Assembly (NCBI GenBank): GCA_947396885.1
Contig: OX377202.1
Coordinates: forward strand, 84,858,408 to 84,922,407
DNA length: 64,000 nucleotides
Direction: 5' to 3'
Origin: Heligmosomoides polygyrus polygyrus
Taxonomy: Eukaryota; Nematoda; Chromadorea; Rhabditida; Heligmosomidae
Shown here: piece after piece, positions 42,850-53,457 of the stretch
Position numbering within the stretch: the stretch's first letter is position 1
Layout of the letters: each line of letters begins with the position of its first letter
Notes under the pieces: model-generated
Seen by the model: only the letters and a program-made list of their open reading frames with translations
Told to the model about the DNA's origin: nothing
Database searches by the model: none
Made by a program: the position numbers and the translations under genes

Positions 42850-43386
42850 CTGAACGACTGGTCTCACAATAAGGCACACAACGGTTCAAGTTCCCATGGA
42901 GACTATATTTCTGCATGCAAGCAGATTCAATTAGTGTAGCTCGTCCAGTTCAACATATGAGTGCAATTCAAAATGAAAAAGGCGTGGATTTCATCAACGT
43001 TCACAAATGATGCTTTTTCTCAACGATCCTGCAAACTCCTACAGAAGAACAGCGGCTCCGAAAATGATAAGCATTATTTTTGTGAAGTGACCATGAGGAA
43101 CCACATGCAACATTCTTCACTCTTCTTTGCTCAGATGAACGATAACAAGTGAACGACTGGACAAAGACTATATGTAGTAAAAAATGAAGGGCGTGGTCTT
43201 TTTGGACACTCTTTACCTTCCATTCATTCGACAACATGTAGGTTGAGCAAGTTGGAGAGAATTCGGCTCATTCAAAGATCATGTCAGGCTTTAATGGCCG
43301 TGTGAATCCAGTTTCAAAACTACAGAATAGACGAGCTTTTCAACCAAATGAAACCTCGGCAAGATTATATTAAGATTATCGCGTGG
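42850..43386. other. Intergenic, no gene seen
   Basis: No supported feature between the Helitron-like 3' end and the next SINE. Confidence 0.35.
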
Positions 43387-43676
43387 AGCGCAGTCGGAGA
43401 AGGCTCCGGCTGTCGCCTGCACCCGATACCAGGTTCCTGGTTCGGATTTCCCGTTAGGGCCAACCAAGCCTTCCATCCCTCCGGGGTCGGTGAATTGGTA
43501 CCACATTTGTCTGGGAAGGATAAAACGCTGACTTGTTCATCGGCTGGCCACCGCAAGTCATTGTATGGCCAAATACGAATTCAACTCGCCTCCACGACAT
43601 TCCGTAGAAGTAGAATGCGTGGCGCATCCCAAAGTGGATTGAATAACGCCGTCTTTTATCCTTTATCCTTCATATC
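43387..43676 (+). mobile_element. tRNA-derived SINE, complete
   Basis: Head GGAGCGCAGTCGGAG (A-box like), B-box-like TGGTTCGGATTTCC (43438-43451), the full body and the tail TTTTATCCTTTATCCTTCAT. Very similar to the reference copy at 1065-1358. The target duplication is not clear. Confidence 0.8.
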
Positions 43677-43679
43677 TAG

Positions 43680-44288
43680 ATAAAAACGAATGAATGTCAC
43701 CAAGGCGTCAGTGAGGTCGTTCACCGTATAGTGATTCATAACTAGTTGTGATAATTAGTAAAGGGAATCGAACTGCTCCTTCACTATGTAGCAGTAAGAA
43801 TTGCAGAAAATGTGGCGCAAAAAACTGCGTTCATTGGTGAAGAACAATTTCCGTGCGGTGTGATTCGTTTAGTTGTAGGCGTGTAAGAGGCGAAAAAGAA
43901 CACTGTCGTGAGAAGCTCATATCGGAAAAATAAAGCACTCGCGGTGCATAATAGCTTCTGGCTGGGAGAACTGCCGCGTACCTCAACTATGTGCTGCAAG
44001 ACTGACTACATCACGTCTGAGGTTTGGACAAATTGTTCGCACGACACTAAAACTCGAAACAAGCTCATTAGTAAGACCTAGAAGGCATATTCGATTCGAC
44101 TAGATCATAAAGCGAAGTACAAATTCCCACATCGACAATCTCTGTAGAAATTCTGGGAGCGATGTCGTCAGATGAAGGGTTATTTTATAGGTTGGCATCT
44201 AATTTCGTGGGCTCTCAAGCACCTTTACCAAAAGTGTTTATCAATAAATAACAAATAACAATTCTCAATCAAAGTGAGATTCAATGGA
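43680..44288. other. Intergenic, no gene seen
   Basis: No domain-bearing frame. Confidence 0.35.
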
Positions 44289-44289
44289 A

Positions 44290-44937
44290 CGCGCTGTCTG
44301 TCGTTCATTTATCACGTAATGGTCTATCCCACTGCTGTAGAATTCTTGTGCTTTCGAGGCCAAGAATCCTTCCAAATACATTTTGAAGAAGTGCTGCAGC
44401 GAATTGGAAAGGTGGTAGTGACTCGGCGCACAGTCTGAGCTGTAAGGTGGATGAGTTAGAGCTCCCGGCCAAGGTCTTCGATTTTTTGAAGCGTCCGATT
44501 CGCGACGTATGATCTGACATTATCTTGCTGGAAGATAATGCCACTCCTGAAAGCTGCCTGAACGGATTCTGGTAAAGTTCAGCCTTGGCGCGGTCAAGTT
44601 GAGAAGAGTCGATTTTAGCATCAATGTAGGAACCGCTCTTGATGAGCTCCTAGAGGGTAACAAATTTCTGACACCACCAAGCGGAGAGAATGTCGCGATC
44701 CGAACGAGTCAAAAATCGAGCACGTTGACTGGAAGCGACTTACTCATCCACCATGTACTTGGTTGGAAGACGATTTATTAATCTGGTCCAGGTCAAAATG
44801 CAAATGTCGGGGTGACATCAAACCTCTGCCGTATGGAGTCGTTGCGTGCTCGATCCCAACGCGTAACTCCGGAAGTAACTCTCTATATTTGAGAAGATGC
44901 GCGAAGCTCGTCTTCGATGACTTTTCAAGGCACCCTG
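44290..44937 (-). pseudogene. Mariner transposase remnant with one TIR
   Basis: Minus-strand frames, pieced together across shifts, give IIFQQDNVRSYVANRTLQKI (the HDNARPH-type second catalytic region), then IEDLGREL, and the AQEFY end near 44345. The right end TACAGGGTGCCTTGAAAAG (inverse at 44920-44938) is a mariner-like TIR. The left end is degraded. Inactive. Confidence 0.65.
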
Positions 44938-45011
44938 TACTGTTTCTGCAGCTCCAGAACGGTTTCTTCATTTTATTTTATTTTCATTGATTTCACAGGG
45001 TGGCCGCCTTA

Positions 45012-45144
45012 GGCCCCGTTTATACTTCGTCGCGGCGCGAAGCGATGGCCAAGCAATTTGCCAAATTGATCGATCGCGTCGCGCAATCAATATGGCCACT
45101 ATACGTGGCGTCGCGTCGTCCCGCGACGAAGTATAAACGGGGCC
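45012..45144. mobile_element. 133-bp PIF/Harbinger-like MITE
   Basis: Perfect 24-bp inverted ends (GGCCCCGTTTATACTTCGTC... and its inverse at 45121-45144). It is nearly palindromic through GATCGATCGC, with TTA on the left. Present in both arms of the palindrome (the mate is at 50661-50793). An isolated end (AAGTATAAACGGGGC) also occurs at 47979-47994. Confidence 0.8.
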
Positions 45145-45292
45145 TCAAACAAACAACAACAGGCGGGAGGGGGAACAAAAACATATGCTGCTGATATCTG
45201 GGTGTTTTCAGTCCCTTGATCCTAAGTGTTGAGGAATTTTTTCTAGATGATTTCTCATCATTAGATTTAGCGTTGAAATCTTCTTTAGTCTA

Positions 45293-46161
45293 CAGGGTGT
45301 TCCCAAGTAATGTGATGAAGGTCTGACGTTCTCGCAGGCGAACGTATTTATCTGGAGCATGACGGCAATAGCGCCATTTTTTGTGCGTATCTTTCTGTCA
45401 GTGTTATAATTTCTCAACCACTATTTTACGGTTTTTCTCAAAATGTCAAATCACTGCGAGTTTGGAGTTCCCCTGTAGTAGGCTCACAACCACCAAACCG
45501 GAAGTATATGATCTGGAGAGGCTCCAGACACCGATGCCATCGCAAAGCATTGTCAATATCTGCAGGTGGTGCGTGGTTTGGGGAGGAACCTACAGCAGTG
45601 GAAGGACCCCTGGTTTTTGTGGACGAATGAGTAAAAAATAAATGGAGATGTGTACCGACGGGCCACTTTGAGGCTGTGGCACTTTTCTAGTCCCAGCGAC
45701 ACTTTAGCAATGCGCAGTGGACGTTTCAGCAAGAGCCAATCCCTGCACACAGGGCGAAAAGCGCGCAAGCATGGTGCGAGGCGAATTTTCCGGACATCAT
45801 CATGTCTACGGAATGGCCACCGCACTTCCGGATATGAATCCAACAGACTACAGCGCGTGGTCCATTTTGAAGGCCTAGATTTGCACCATACACCACCACA
45901 GCCCGGAGGCCCAATAGGAATCTCTGCGTCGGGAGTGGGAACGACTATCTTCAGATAGTCGCTGACCTATGACCTATCGCCAAAGACTTCACCAAGCATT
46001 TTGACCTCTGAATTCGCTCCAAAGGGGGCACCTCGAATCCGGTCGAATATAATGTTGCCTGGTGTCTATGTTGTTGTTTTTTATGCATTAATTTGTGAGC
46101 TTGTCAGTTGTTTCATAGTATCATTTGAAAAAACCTCATCACGTTATTTCCGAACACCCTG
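45293..46161 (+). mobile_element. Deleted Tc1/mariner-type element with TIRs
   Basis: The left end CAGGGTGTTCCCAAGTAATG and the inverse of the right end CAGGGTGTTCGGAAATAACG match over about 22 bp, both beside TA (45291-45292 and 46162-46163). Plus-strand transposase text at 45700-45880 reads QRHFSNAQWTFQQEPIPAHR, then WCEANFPDIIMSTEWPPHFP and MNPTDYSAWSILKA, the catalytic-domain end. The usual QQD is QQE here, and frames are broken. At 869 bp it is an internally deleted relic. Its left part is mirrored at 50150-50511. Confidence 0.75.
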
Positions 46162-46571
46162 TAGTAGCGGAATCAATCACGTGCGCACTCTTTTATCCTG
46201 TAGCGACATTTGTTCTGATGCACCACTGTATGCTATACTCAAGATGCTACGTAGGTGCTATTTGACTGAGAACAGAGTGACGTGGCAAACAAGCTCATAA
46301 CCAGAAAGCAATTCGCTAATCCAATCGACGGCAGTTATTCGCCGAGTTGTAAGTGTGGAAGCCAAGGAATATAGGGACCGAAGCCCTGCGAAAACCATAG
46401 GAAGTTTTCTATAGGCGAACTCAAAAACAACATTCTATGTTTGTGAGACACTCGATGAATCTTGAAATTTTGTTGTTGACTGACGTGACTGCGACTACTC
46501 CCACAATATTTTTCATTGGCCAGATATCAGCGTGGACCCATGTTGCGAGTGTTTAGGTCTTTCAAATATTA

Positions 46572-47880
46572 GGGTGTACCACACGGAATGTTGCTTTAGA
46601 AAAAGTTAAAAAGTTAAATTCATACAAAGCAATTGAAACCAAACTTAATTCGGTATTATATTCTCCACAATTATCAACAACCTTTCGCCAACGTACATGC
46701 AAAGAATGGATCCCGTCTTCAAAGAAATGAGCTGGTCGCGAATCGAGGAAGTTGGACACCCAATTCCGGATTTCGTCGTAGTTGGCGATCTTCTTCCCAT
46801 TGAAGGCGTGCTGACCGGAATATGTTGTAGTCGGATGGGACAATGTCAGGGCTGCACAGCGGATGAGGCAAAACGTCCAACCAAGTTCTTCGATTTTTTG
46901 CTGATCGACGTTTACGATGTGGGGCCTCGCATTATCATGCAGCAAGTTGATAGAGGATGCGTCAACTTCTCGACGTTGAAGCGCATTTTGAACTTGACTG
47001 AGCTGCTGCGATTACACCTCCAAGTTGACATCTGGCCTGGTTTCCGCAATTCCACATGGACGACTCCTCTGCTGTTCCTCCAAAGGCAAAGCATTACTTT
47101 ATTTCCGTGTAATTCCGATTTCGGGCGCGTGTAGCGCAGTCGGAGGAGGCGCGACTGTCGCGTGCACCCGATTCCAGGTTCCTAGTTCGAATTTCCCGCC
47201 CAGGCCAACCAAGCCTTCCATCTCTACGGGTCGGTGAATGAAATGAATGTGGTGAATGAATGTGGTCGGTGTACCAGACTTGTGAATGTGGTCGGTGTAT
47301 CAGACTTGTCTGGGAAGGATAGAGCGCTGACTTGTTCATCGGCTGGCCACAGCAAGTCATTGTATGGCCAAATACGCATTCATGTCGCCTCCACGACATC
47401 CCGTAGAAGTAGAATGCGCTGGCGCATTCCAGAAGAGATTGAGCAACGCCTTCCTTTACCCTTTATTTTTTAATTCCGATTTCGCAACAGGTTCAGCCAG
47501 CTGTTCCCAGGTGTTAACCACGATCTCTTACTGGTGAAGTTATCGTAGTGAATCCATTTTTCGTCAGACGTAATGATGGATTCGAGAAATCCAGAATTCT
47601 TGGCTCGATGAAGAAGAATTCCGGCCAGTGATATGTACACGTGTGGCTTTGTTCGCTCCGAACAGCAGGTGTGGTACCCATCTGTCGCAGCGGTTCAACT
47701 TTCCGATGTCCTGCAAGCGCCTCTGGGTAGCAGATTTGGAACATCCAAACTCTACTGCAAGTTCCTAATCAATTTTGTTGGATCAGCTTCAACAGCCGTC
47801 CGCAAAAGGTCGCTATCCAGGATAGGCGCTTGTCTTCCGTGCTTTTCGTCTTCAAAACTTTCGTCGCCGGCGACAGAACA
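46572..47880 (-). mobile_element. Mariner copy interrupted by a SINE
   Basis: On the minus strand, 47880-47485 holds the N-terminal to first-Asp region (SIITSDEKWIHYDNF near 47540). 47110-46572 holds LLHDNARPHIV (second Asp), a SPDIVPSDYN-like block (third Asp) and the tail NWVSNFLDSRPAHFFEDGIH. The two parts join across a SINE at 47124-47471 with a 13-bp target duplication. The 3' end GGGTGTACCACACGGAATG at 46572 with TA is a plausible TIR. The 5' TIR is missing, cut by the repeat at 47890. Frameshifts show it is dead. Confidence 0.8.
47124..47471 (+). mobile_element. tRNA-derived SINE inserted in a mariner, 13-bp TSD
   Basis: Head GGCGCGTGTAGCGCAGTCGG, B-box-like TAGTTCGAATTTCC, body, and tail TTTACCCTTTATTTTTT. 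It is flanked by AATTCCGATTTCG at 47111-47123 and 47472-47484. An internal expansion (GTGAATG / TGTGGTCGGTGTA.CAGACTTGT repeated, 47235-47310) makes it about 50 bp longer than the other copies. Confidence 0.9.
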
Positions 47881-47884
47881 TTGA

Positions 47885-47965
47885 AACCAAAATGGCCTAT
47901 CCGAATCATCCGATTATCCGAAAAATTAGCGTCGGACCCAATGTCTACTGTATACATAGAATCCG
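47885..47965. repeat. Fragment of the 42-bp-minisatellite element
   Basis: TATCCGAATCATCCGATTAT and TCGGACCCAATGTCTACTGT resemble the ends of the segment at 35951-38305, without the array. Confidence 0.5.
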
Positions 47966-48963
47966 TCGCGCCGCGAAGGAAGTATAAACGGGGCTTTACT
48001 TGTTTCCGAATTCGACACCTGATGTTTTCTCGAACATCTCTCAATGACCAAGGCGGCTCCACCTATTCACGATATTCAAATATCCGATAATCAGGCTAAA
48101 GAATGGGGCAGATAAGTATTTTTGTGCAGCAGGGCTCCGATAAGTCTAGAAGGCGGCCTATTTGATGAATCCCGCTTTAGAAGTCGATGAAATTGATTGA
48201 TACATACTTGTTATGAGCCTATTCACCGGCCACTTATTAGCGTGATGCATAGTTCACCCGATTCACCTGAGATGAAGATCCAACATTTTCAACTAGGCAG
48301 TTGCATATGTCGTTGAATTGCAATTACTTTTGCGTCAACGAACCGAACAGGGGCAGACTGACATAGTACGCCTTTCCATGCACCAAAATACCAAATTTTG
48401 TGACGTAACCCCTGGTAATGGTAGTGCATTCGAACTCCTTGCAATTTTTTTTTGTTAAGAATGCAGTGAGCGTAAGCAGGATTCGCCTATCACGCAATGT
48501 TTCTGTGAAGAAAGCTTAGGCCGTGGTCTGCACGCTGCTGAGCTCGATCGGCGAGACAATAGGAAAATGGCCGGTAATCACAACCCATTTATTACGACAT
48601 AACGACAAGCAATCACTTCAATGGAATACATACACCGAGCGACACCAAGCGGATTAAGGCAGCCGCAATCTCTTCAACATAACACTCCACGAATACGTTG
48701 CAATGCATTAGGCTCCTCGACAGCCATTTCTCGGAGCTGCTATAGTTGGAAGCTCCCTGATAAGGCCCGTTGCATCATAGCGCTTCTTTTTTCGTCATTA
48801 TCTTCACGGTTTCGCCATCTTACGAAACGTCGTTTGACAGTGTTCGTCAGATGATAATATTGGGAATCTATCCTAGTCGGGAGGGGTCATTTGATGTCTC
48901 ACAACCACGTTCCCAGAATTTAAATGAAATCCCTCGCATCATGACACAGCAGCTGAATCAAGC
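47966..48963. other. Intergenic part of the left arm, no gene seen
   Basis: 48866-48895 carries the GAATCTATCCTAGTCGGGAGG dispersed motif. No supported gene. Confidence 0.4.
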
Positions 48964-49379
48964 TTGAATTGTAGATGCGAATCACTACATGCCCTCTCCA
49001 CGAAAAGCAGCCGTGTCCTCTTGACAGCTTTTCACGGTAGACAATTGTACATCCGAAGAACTTCGTTAATCCATGGCATATCGGACTTCGGGGTAGACTT
49101 CAGGGTTGAAAGAGTCTGTAAAAAATACACTCTCTTCTCGTTTTAACACGTATGAAGGGGCTGTACCGGGATTCGCGTCCTAACTGGAGCTGACCTTTTT
49201 AGACTGAGACTGAACCTCTGCGTGAAAAAGTGAAGGAAACCTATGACTCTACCCTGTGCTTTGGACAGAATAACAGAGCAACCACGCTGTCTGATCACAC
49301 GCAACACCACGTTAACGTGGATGAGTGCTGAGAGGCTATCTGCAACGGCTATATCGCGGATGCCGCGCGCGATTTAACA

Positions 49380-49445
49380 GCGCTGATAGCGTAATGGGCT
49401 AACATTCTGACCGGAGGGAGTGCTGGTTCGAGTTCCGTATGGCGC
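49380..49445 (+). repeat. tRNA-like sequence in the palindrome spacer
   Basis: TGATAGCGTAATGGGCTAAC looks like a D-arm with an A-box, and GCTGGTTCGAGTTCCG like a T-arm with a B-box. GCGC at both ends could pair as an acceptor stem. The D- and anticodon stems do not fold well and the length is only about 66 nt, so this is probably a tRNA pseudogene or SINE head. Confidence 0.3.
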
Positions 49446-49949
49446 GAGAGTTTTGATGTGAAGAAAAAACCTTGTAACATCAAGCTACACAGTTTTGTTG
49501 TTGATCACTTCTAACTTTCCTCTGGAACTCGATATTCCTCTCTGCCACACTTTTGCATTTAGCAGCGAGTATCTCTGAGGACAGGAATTCATTAATAATT
49601 TAAAGATGTTCTGAGCCTTCCCAGTTTTCTCATGGTCACATAGTTTATTACTAGAGTTATGTTTAGCCATAGTATGCGATTCTTAATAAATCTACGCGTA
49701 AAAAGAGTCTAAAAAAGGTCAGCTCCAGTTAGGACGCGAATCCCGGTACAGCTCCTTCATACGTGTTAAAACGAGAAGAGAGTGTATTTTTTACAGACTC
49801 TTTCAACCCTGAAGTCTACCCCGAAGTCCGATATGCCATGGATTAACGAAGTTCTTCGGATGTACAATTGTCTACCGTGAAAAGCTGTCAAGAGGACACG
49901 GCTGCTTTTCGTGGAGAGGGCATGTAGTGATTCGCATCTACAATTCAAG

Positions 49950-50149
49950 NNNNNNNNNNNNNNNNNNNNNNNNNNNNNNNNNNNNNNNNNNNNNNNNNNN
50001 NNNNNNNNNNNNNNNNNNNNNNNNNNNNNNNNNNNNNNNNNNNNNNNNNNNNNNNNNNNNNNNNNNNNNNNNNNNNNNNNNNNNNNNNNNNNNNNNNNNN
50101 NNNNNNNNNNNNNNNNNNNNNNNNNNNNNNNNNNNNNNNNNNNNNNNNN
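49950..50149. other. Scaffold gap, 200 N
   Basis: Exactly 200 N. By comparison with the left arm, the true missing length could be about 3.3 kb if the palindrome is complete. Confidence 1.
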
Positions 50150-50660
50150 ATCTCCATTTATTTTTTACTCATTCGTCCACAAAAACCAGGGGTCCTTCCA
50201 CTGCTGTAGGTTCCTCCCCAAACCACGCACCACCTGCAGATATTGACAATGCTTTGCGATGGCATCGGTGTCTGGAGCCTCTCCAGATCATATACTTCCG
50301 GTTTGGTGGTTGTGAGCCTACTACAGGGGAACTCCAAACTCGCAGTGATTTGACATTTTGAGAAAAACCGTAAAATAGTGGTTGAGAAATTATAACACTG
50401 ACAGAAAGATACGCACAAAAAATGGCGCTATTGCCGTCATGCTCCAGATAAATACGTTCGCCTGCGAGAACGTCAGACCTTCATCACATTACTTGGGAAC
50501 ACCCTGTAGACTAAAGAAGATTTCAACGCTAAATCTAATGATGAGAAATCATCTAGAAAAAATTCCTCAACACTTAGGATCAAGGGACTGAAAACACCCA
50601 GATATCAGCAGCATATGTTTTTGTTCCCCCTCCCGCCTGCTGTTATTGTTGTTTGTTTGA

Positions 50661-50793
50661 GGCCCCGTTTATACTTCGTCGCGGGACGACGCGACGCCAC
50701 GTATAGTGGCCATATTGATTGCGCGACGCGATCGATCAATTTGGCAAATTGCTTGGCCATCGCTTCGCGCCGCGACGAAGTATAAACGGGGCC
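50661..50793. mobile_element. 133-bp MITE, right-arm copy
   Basis: The same element as 45012-45144 in the mirrored arm, with the same perfect TIRs. Confidence 0.8.
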
Positions 50794-50796
50794 TAA

Positions 50797-51132
50797 GGCC
50801 GGGGGCATACTTCCATCGCCGCGATGCCATCGCGGCGCTTAGTTCATGACCATTCCGCCGCACGCGGCCGAATAGTCAAAGAAAACCTCGCCGCGGCCGC
50901 CGCAACAGTGGCGGTCGGCATGCGCGATGGCTTCCCGCGGCCATCGCGGGCATGGCATACTTATTCGCGCCGCGCGCGGTGTTTAGCGTTGATCCTGGAC
51001 GGATCGCCGTCGCGCTCCCTTGCAGAGCGATGGGCAATGCGACGAGCACAGAGAAATTCAAATTCTTTCGCGTCGCTCTGCAAAACTCATCGCCGCGATT
51101 CAATCGCGGCGACGGGAAGTATGCACGAGGCC
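50797..51132. mobile_element. 336-bp PIF/Harbinger-like MITE with TAA TSD and known empty site
   Basis: The ends GGCCGGGGGCATACTTCC and (inverse) GGCCTCGTGCATACTTCC are imperfect TIRs that continue into GCCGCGAT...ATCGCGGC. TAA flanks both ends (50794-50796 and 51133-51135). The other palindrome arm has the uninterrupted site with a single TTA at 45009-45011. The element has several internal hairpins and no coding. Confidence 0.9.
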
Positions 51133-51215
51133 TAAGGCGGCCACCCTGTGAAATCAATGAAAATAAAATAAAATGAAGAAACCGTTCTGGAGCTGCAGAA
51201 ACAGTACAGGGTGCC

Positions 51216-52194
51216 TTGAAAACAATAAAAAATGAAATGAAAGCACCATTTAAAAGGCCACGATTTTGTCGCCGATATAGCTTTTAGAAAATTTTAGAAC
51301 GCACAAGAAATGCGAAGGGCACGAAAATGCGAATGCTACTGCGTGCGAATGGTGGAGATTACTCCATGGACTTGTCCGAAGCTTCAGGTTTCATACTCGA
51401 TTGATTGTATATGGCTCAAATTCTTAGCAGAACGATATCGAAAACTGCCTATAGCGCTATCCTTGAAATCAAAAATAATAAACAACAGCTCACTACAGTT
51501 TGGCGAATAATGATTCCTTACAAAAATGCGAGCCCTGATCGAAAGACTCACATTGTTGACGACTAGGCTATCAGCAAGCATTACCACTAGAATCACTTAG
51601 CAGAAAACATTACGCGCTTTGAAGCGTTGAGATTGCGCCTTGCACTTGAACATTTTTCTTTTCTGTAGAGGCGACTGCTTACATAGAAGCTAAACATTTG
51701 TATCCATTTTGCTTTTAAGTGACCACGTCGATGTTTTATACCCTTTTGTAGGTTCAAAGTACCATATCAACACGTTTAAAATCACAACGTTGAGGACATC
51801 CAATCTAAGTCCAGTCAACGTTCAAACTGTTGATGAGGCTCCCTTACATATCCTCGACTTCCCTCTGCCTTTCTATCCACACTTTTTGTTTGTCTCCTTC
51901 AAAGGATTCCGCTTCCGTTTCACTGCCGCACAAGAAGCCAAATGTTTAGGCATCTCGCGTAACGGGCCCAATCTGGCGCTTCTTATGCAATTACACAAAT
52001 TGCGCGTCACTTTACGTCATCTTGAGTCATTTGCATGCACACGCACTTGACCGCTTTGAGTTCTCTGCTGGGGCCGAACTTACGATTGGTAAGGTCAGTG
52101 GTAATGGATAAGTTTCCCAACAAAGGATAATGGGCAAAGAGGAAGCTTCATATTCATGATCATACTTCTATAATAACGCGCTAAGCGATGAGTC
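51216..52194. other. Intergenic, no gene supported
   Basis: The plus frame 51709-52050 (114 codons, PFYPHFLFVSFKGFRFRF in the middle) has no family match and no splice context. Confidence 0.35.
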
Positions 52195-52510
52195 ATACTA
52201 CCGATCGGCGCCGTCGCAGAAATTAGCGGGGGAAAATCGGAGGGGGGGGGGGGAAATAAGGGGAAAAATGTGGGGGGGGGGAATTACGACACGAAAGTAG
52301 CGAAAAATACCTCCCTGCGTGGAAACTTCTGCCTTGGGGCAATCCAGGTCGCTAAACACGAATCTGAAGTTTGTTTTTGAAATATCTATCACCATCAATC
52401 GATAATGATTAAATTATGGGGCGCGAAAATAGCGGAGAATACCCAGACGTCTTCTACGTGCCAGGAATTCAGAAGGCGTGCCGAAGACGTCGTCAGCTAA
52501 GGGTGGATCA
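52195..52510 (+). mobile_element. Diverged relative of the Helitron-like element
   Basis: GGAAACTTCTGCCTTGGGGC, AATCCAGGTCGCTAAACACG and AATCTGAAGTTTGTTTTTGA match the last 108-bp unit and exit sequence of the Helitron-like element (42690-42745). G-runs of 12 and 9 are at 52240-52280. ACGTCTTC/GAAGACGTC motifs follow. Confidence 0.5.
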
Positions 52511-53178
52511 TTGAGGGGACCAGTACCAGTTATGGGGGACCGTTTCACTAAGTGAGGACCAGTAGTGAGGAACCAATAGATCGCCCATCATACTACACAC
52601 TGTACGTACTGCGAGCCTTTTGTACTCCTAGGTAGGGAAGAAAGCTGTACAAGTTGAGCAGCTAACTTGATGTGATTGTCCTTAGCTTAGTGGTACTGCA
52701 ATATCGTGTAAAGCGCGCAAGTGCGAGGCACGCCGATAGGCGGAGCACTTGTATGATATAACTCGGTGAATGATATTTCCATTTCCACATCGAATTAGAT
52801 ACTAACTAGCTTTAAGACAATCGAAATCGAAGAGAACTCTTCCAATCTGAAATTACCTTCAGGAAGGTTAAAATACAGACTAAATAAGGTGTTTAGAAAA
52901 CTTTTTTTGTTAAGGAAAATTTGGTATAACTTTCTTTGAATTTGTTTAGTTCACCTTCTCCAATAAGTGAACGATCGTAATTTGATAGAATTGATATGAA
53001 TAATTTGATAAATTTTCCATTTTTAGAGAAGGAATAGTCAATCAAAATTAATCTTAAAAAGCAGCAAAAAAAGCAATCATATAGGGCATCAAAAATTTAG
53101 ATCGCGCCATGCACTCGAAAAGCTAAACGCGTTTTTATTTGACTGATAGTGTAAATGCCGTCTACACGAGGCATCTAA
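52511..53178. other. 5' flank of a secreted-peptide copy; no other gene
   Basis: 52905-53178 matches the flank upstream of the copy at 8205: TTTGGTATAACTTTCTTTGA, AGCAATCATATAG and GATCGCGCCATG, then TTGACTGATAGTGTAAATGC just before the ORF. No gene is seen before it. Confidence 0.5.
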
Positions 53179-53457
53179 ATGAGGATATGTGCGTTCTTTA
53201 TAGGTGTTTTTGTTGTATCCTTAACCGGTGTCAAACTCCATGCAAACCGAAATTCTGCTATCAATCGAACAGAAATTCCAACGTCTTGGAAGAGCGCGGG
53301 GCGCAGTCTTTTTTCAAAACATGCTTTAAACCATTATTTTTCCTCGAAAAATAAAATTTTTACAAAAACTCAAACAACGTGTTTACTTATTGGGTATATT
53401 AATCAAAACTTCATGGAAAGTTATACTAAAGTTTTCCTTGAACAAAAATTATTCTAA
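53179..53457 (+). CDS. Putative small secreted protein, 92 codons
   Basis: Begins MRICAFFIGVFVVSLTGV and then KLHA, a good eukaryotic signal peptide, followed by NRNSAINRTEIPTSWKS. The first 37 residues correspond to the ORF at 8205, with mostly conservative changes and the same 5' flank. Related copies stop a few codons after the conserved W-x-K/S. Here the frame stays open for another 50 AT-rich codons (…KNKIFTKTQTTCLLIGYINQ) that may be read-through of the original stop. Function unknown; secretion is inferred only from the N-terminus. Confidence 0.4.
   Translation: MRICAFFIGVFVVSLTGVKLHANRNSAINRTEIPTSWKSAGRSLFSKHALNHYFSSKNKIFTKTQTTCLLIGYINQNFMESYTKVFLEQKLF

Larger units (their letters stand above)
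44931..49207 (+). repeat. Left arm of a large inverted duplication
   Basis: Two segments match the right arm in inverted orientation: 44931-45641 with 50158-51215, and 48964-49207 with 49706-49948. The 3.3 kb between them (45642-48963) falls opposite the 200-N gap in the right arm. Identity by eye is about 98-99% where both are present, apart from small indels and one 336-bp insertion. Confidence 0.85.
49706..51215 (-). repeat. Right arm of the large inverted duplication
   Basis: The inverse of the left arm, with the 200-N gap inside. Compared with the left arm it contains an additional 336-bp MITE (50797-51132) and lacks (or hides in the gap) about 3.3 kb. Confidence 0.85.

Noticed and set aside
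49380..49445. Functional tRNA gene
   Set aside because: A- and B-box-like motifs are present, but the D- and anticodon stems do not pair and the length is short. Kept only as a tRNA-like repeat.
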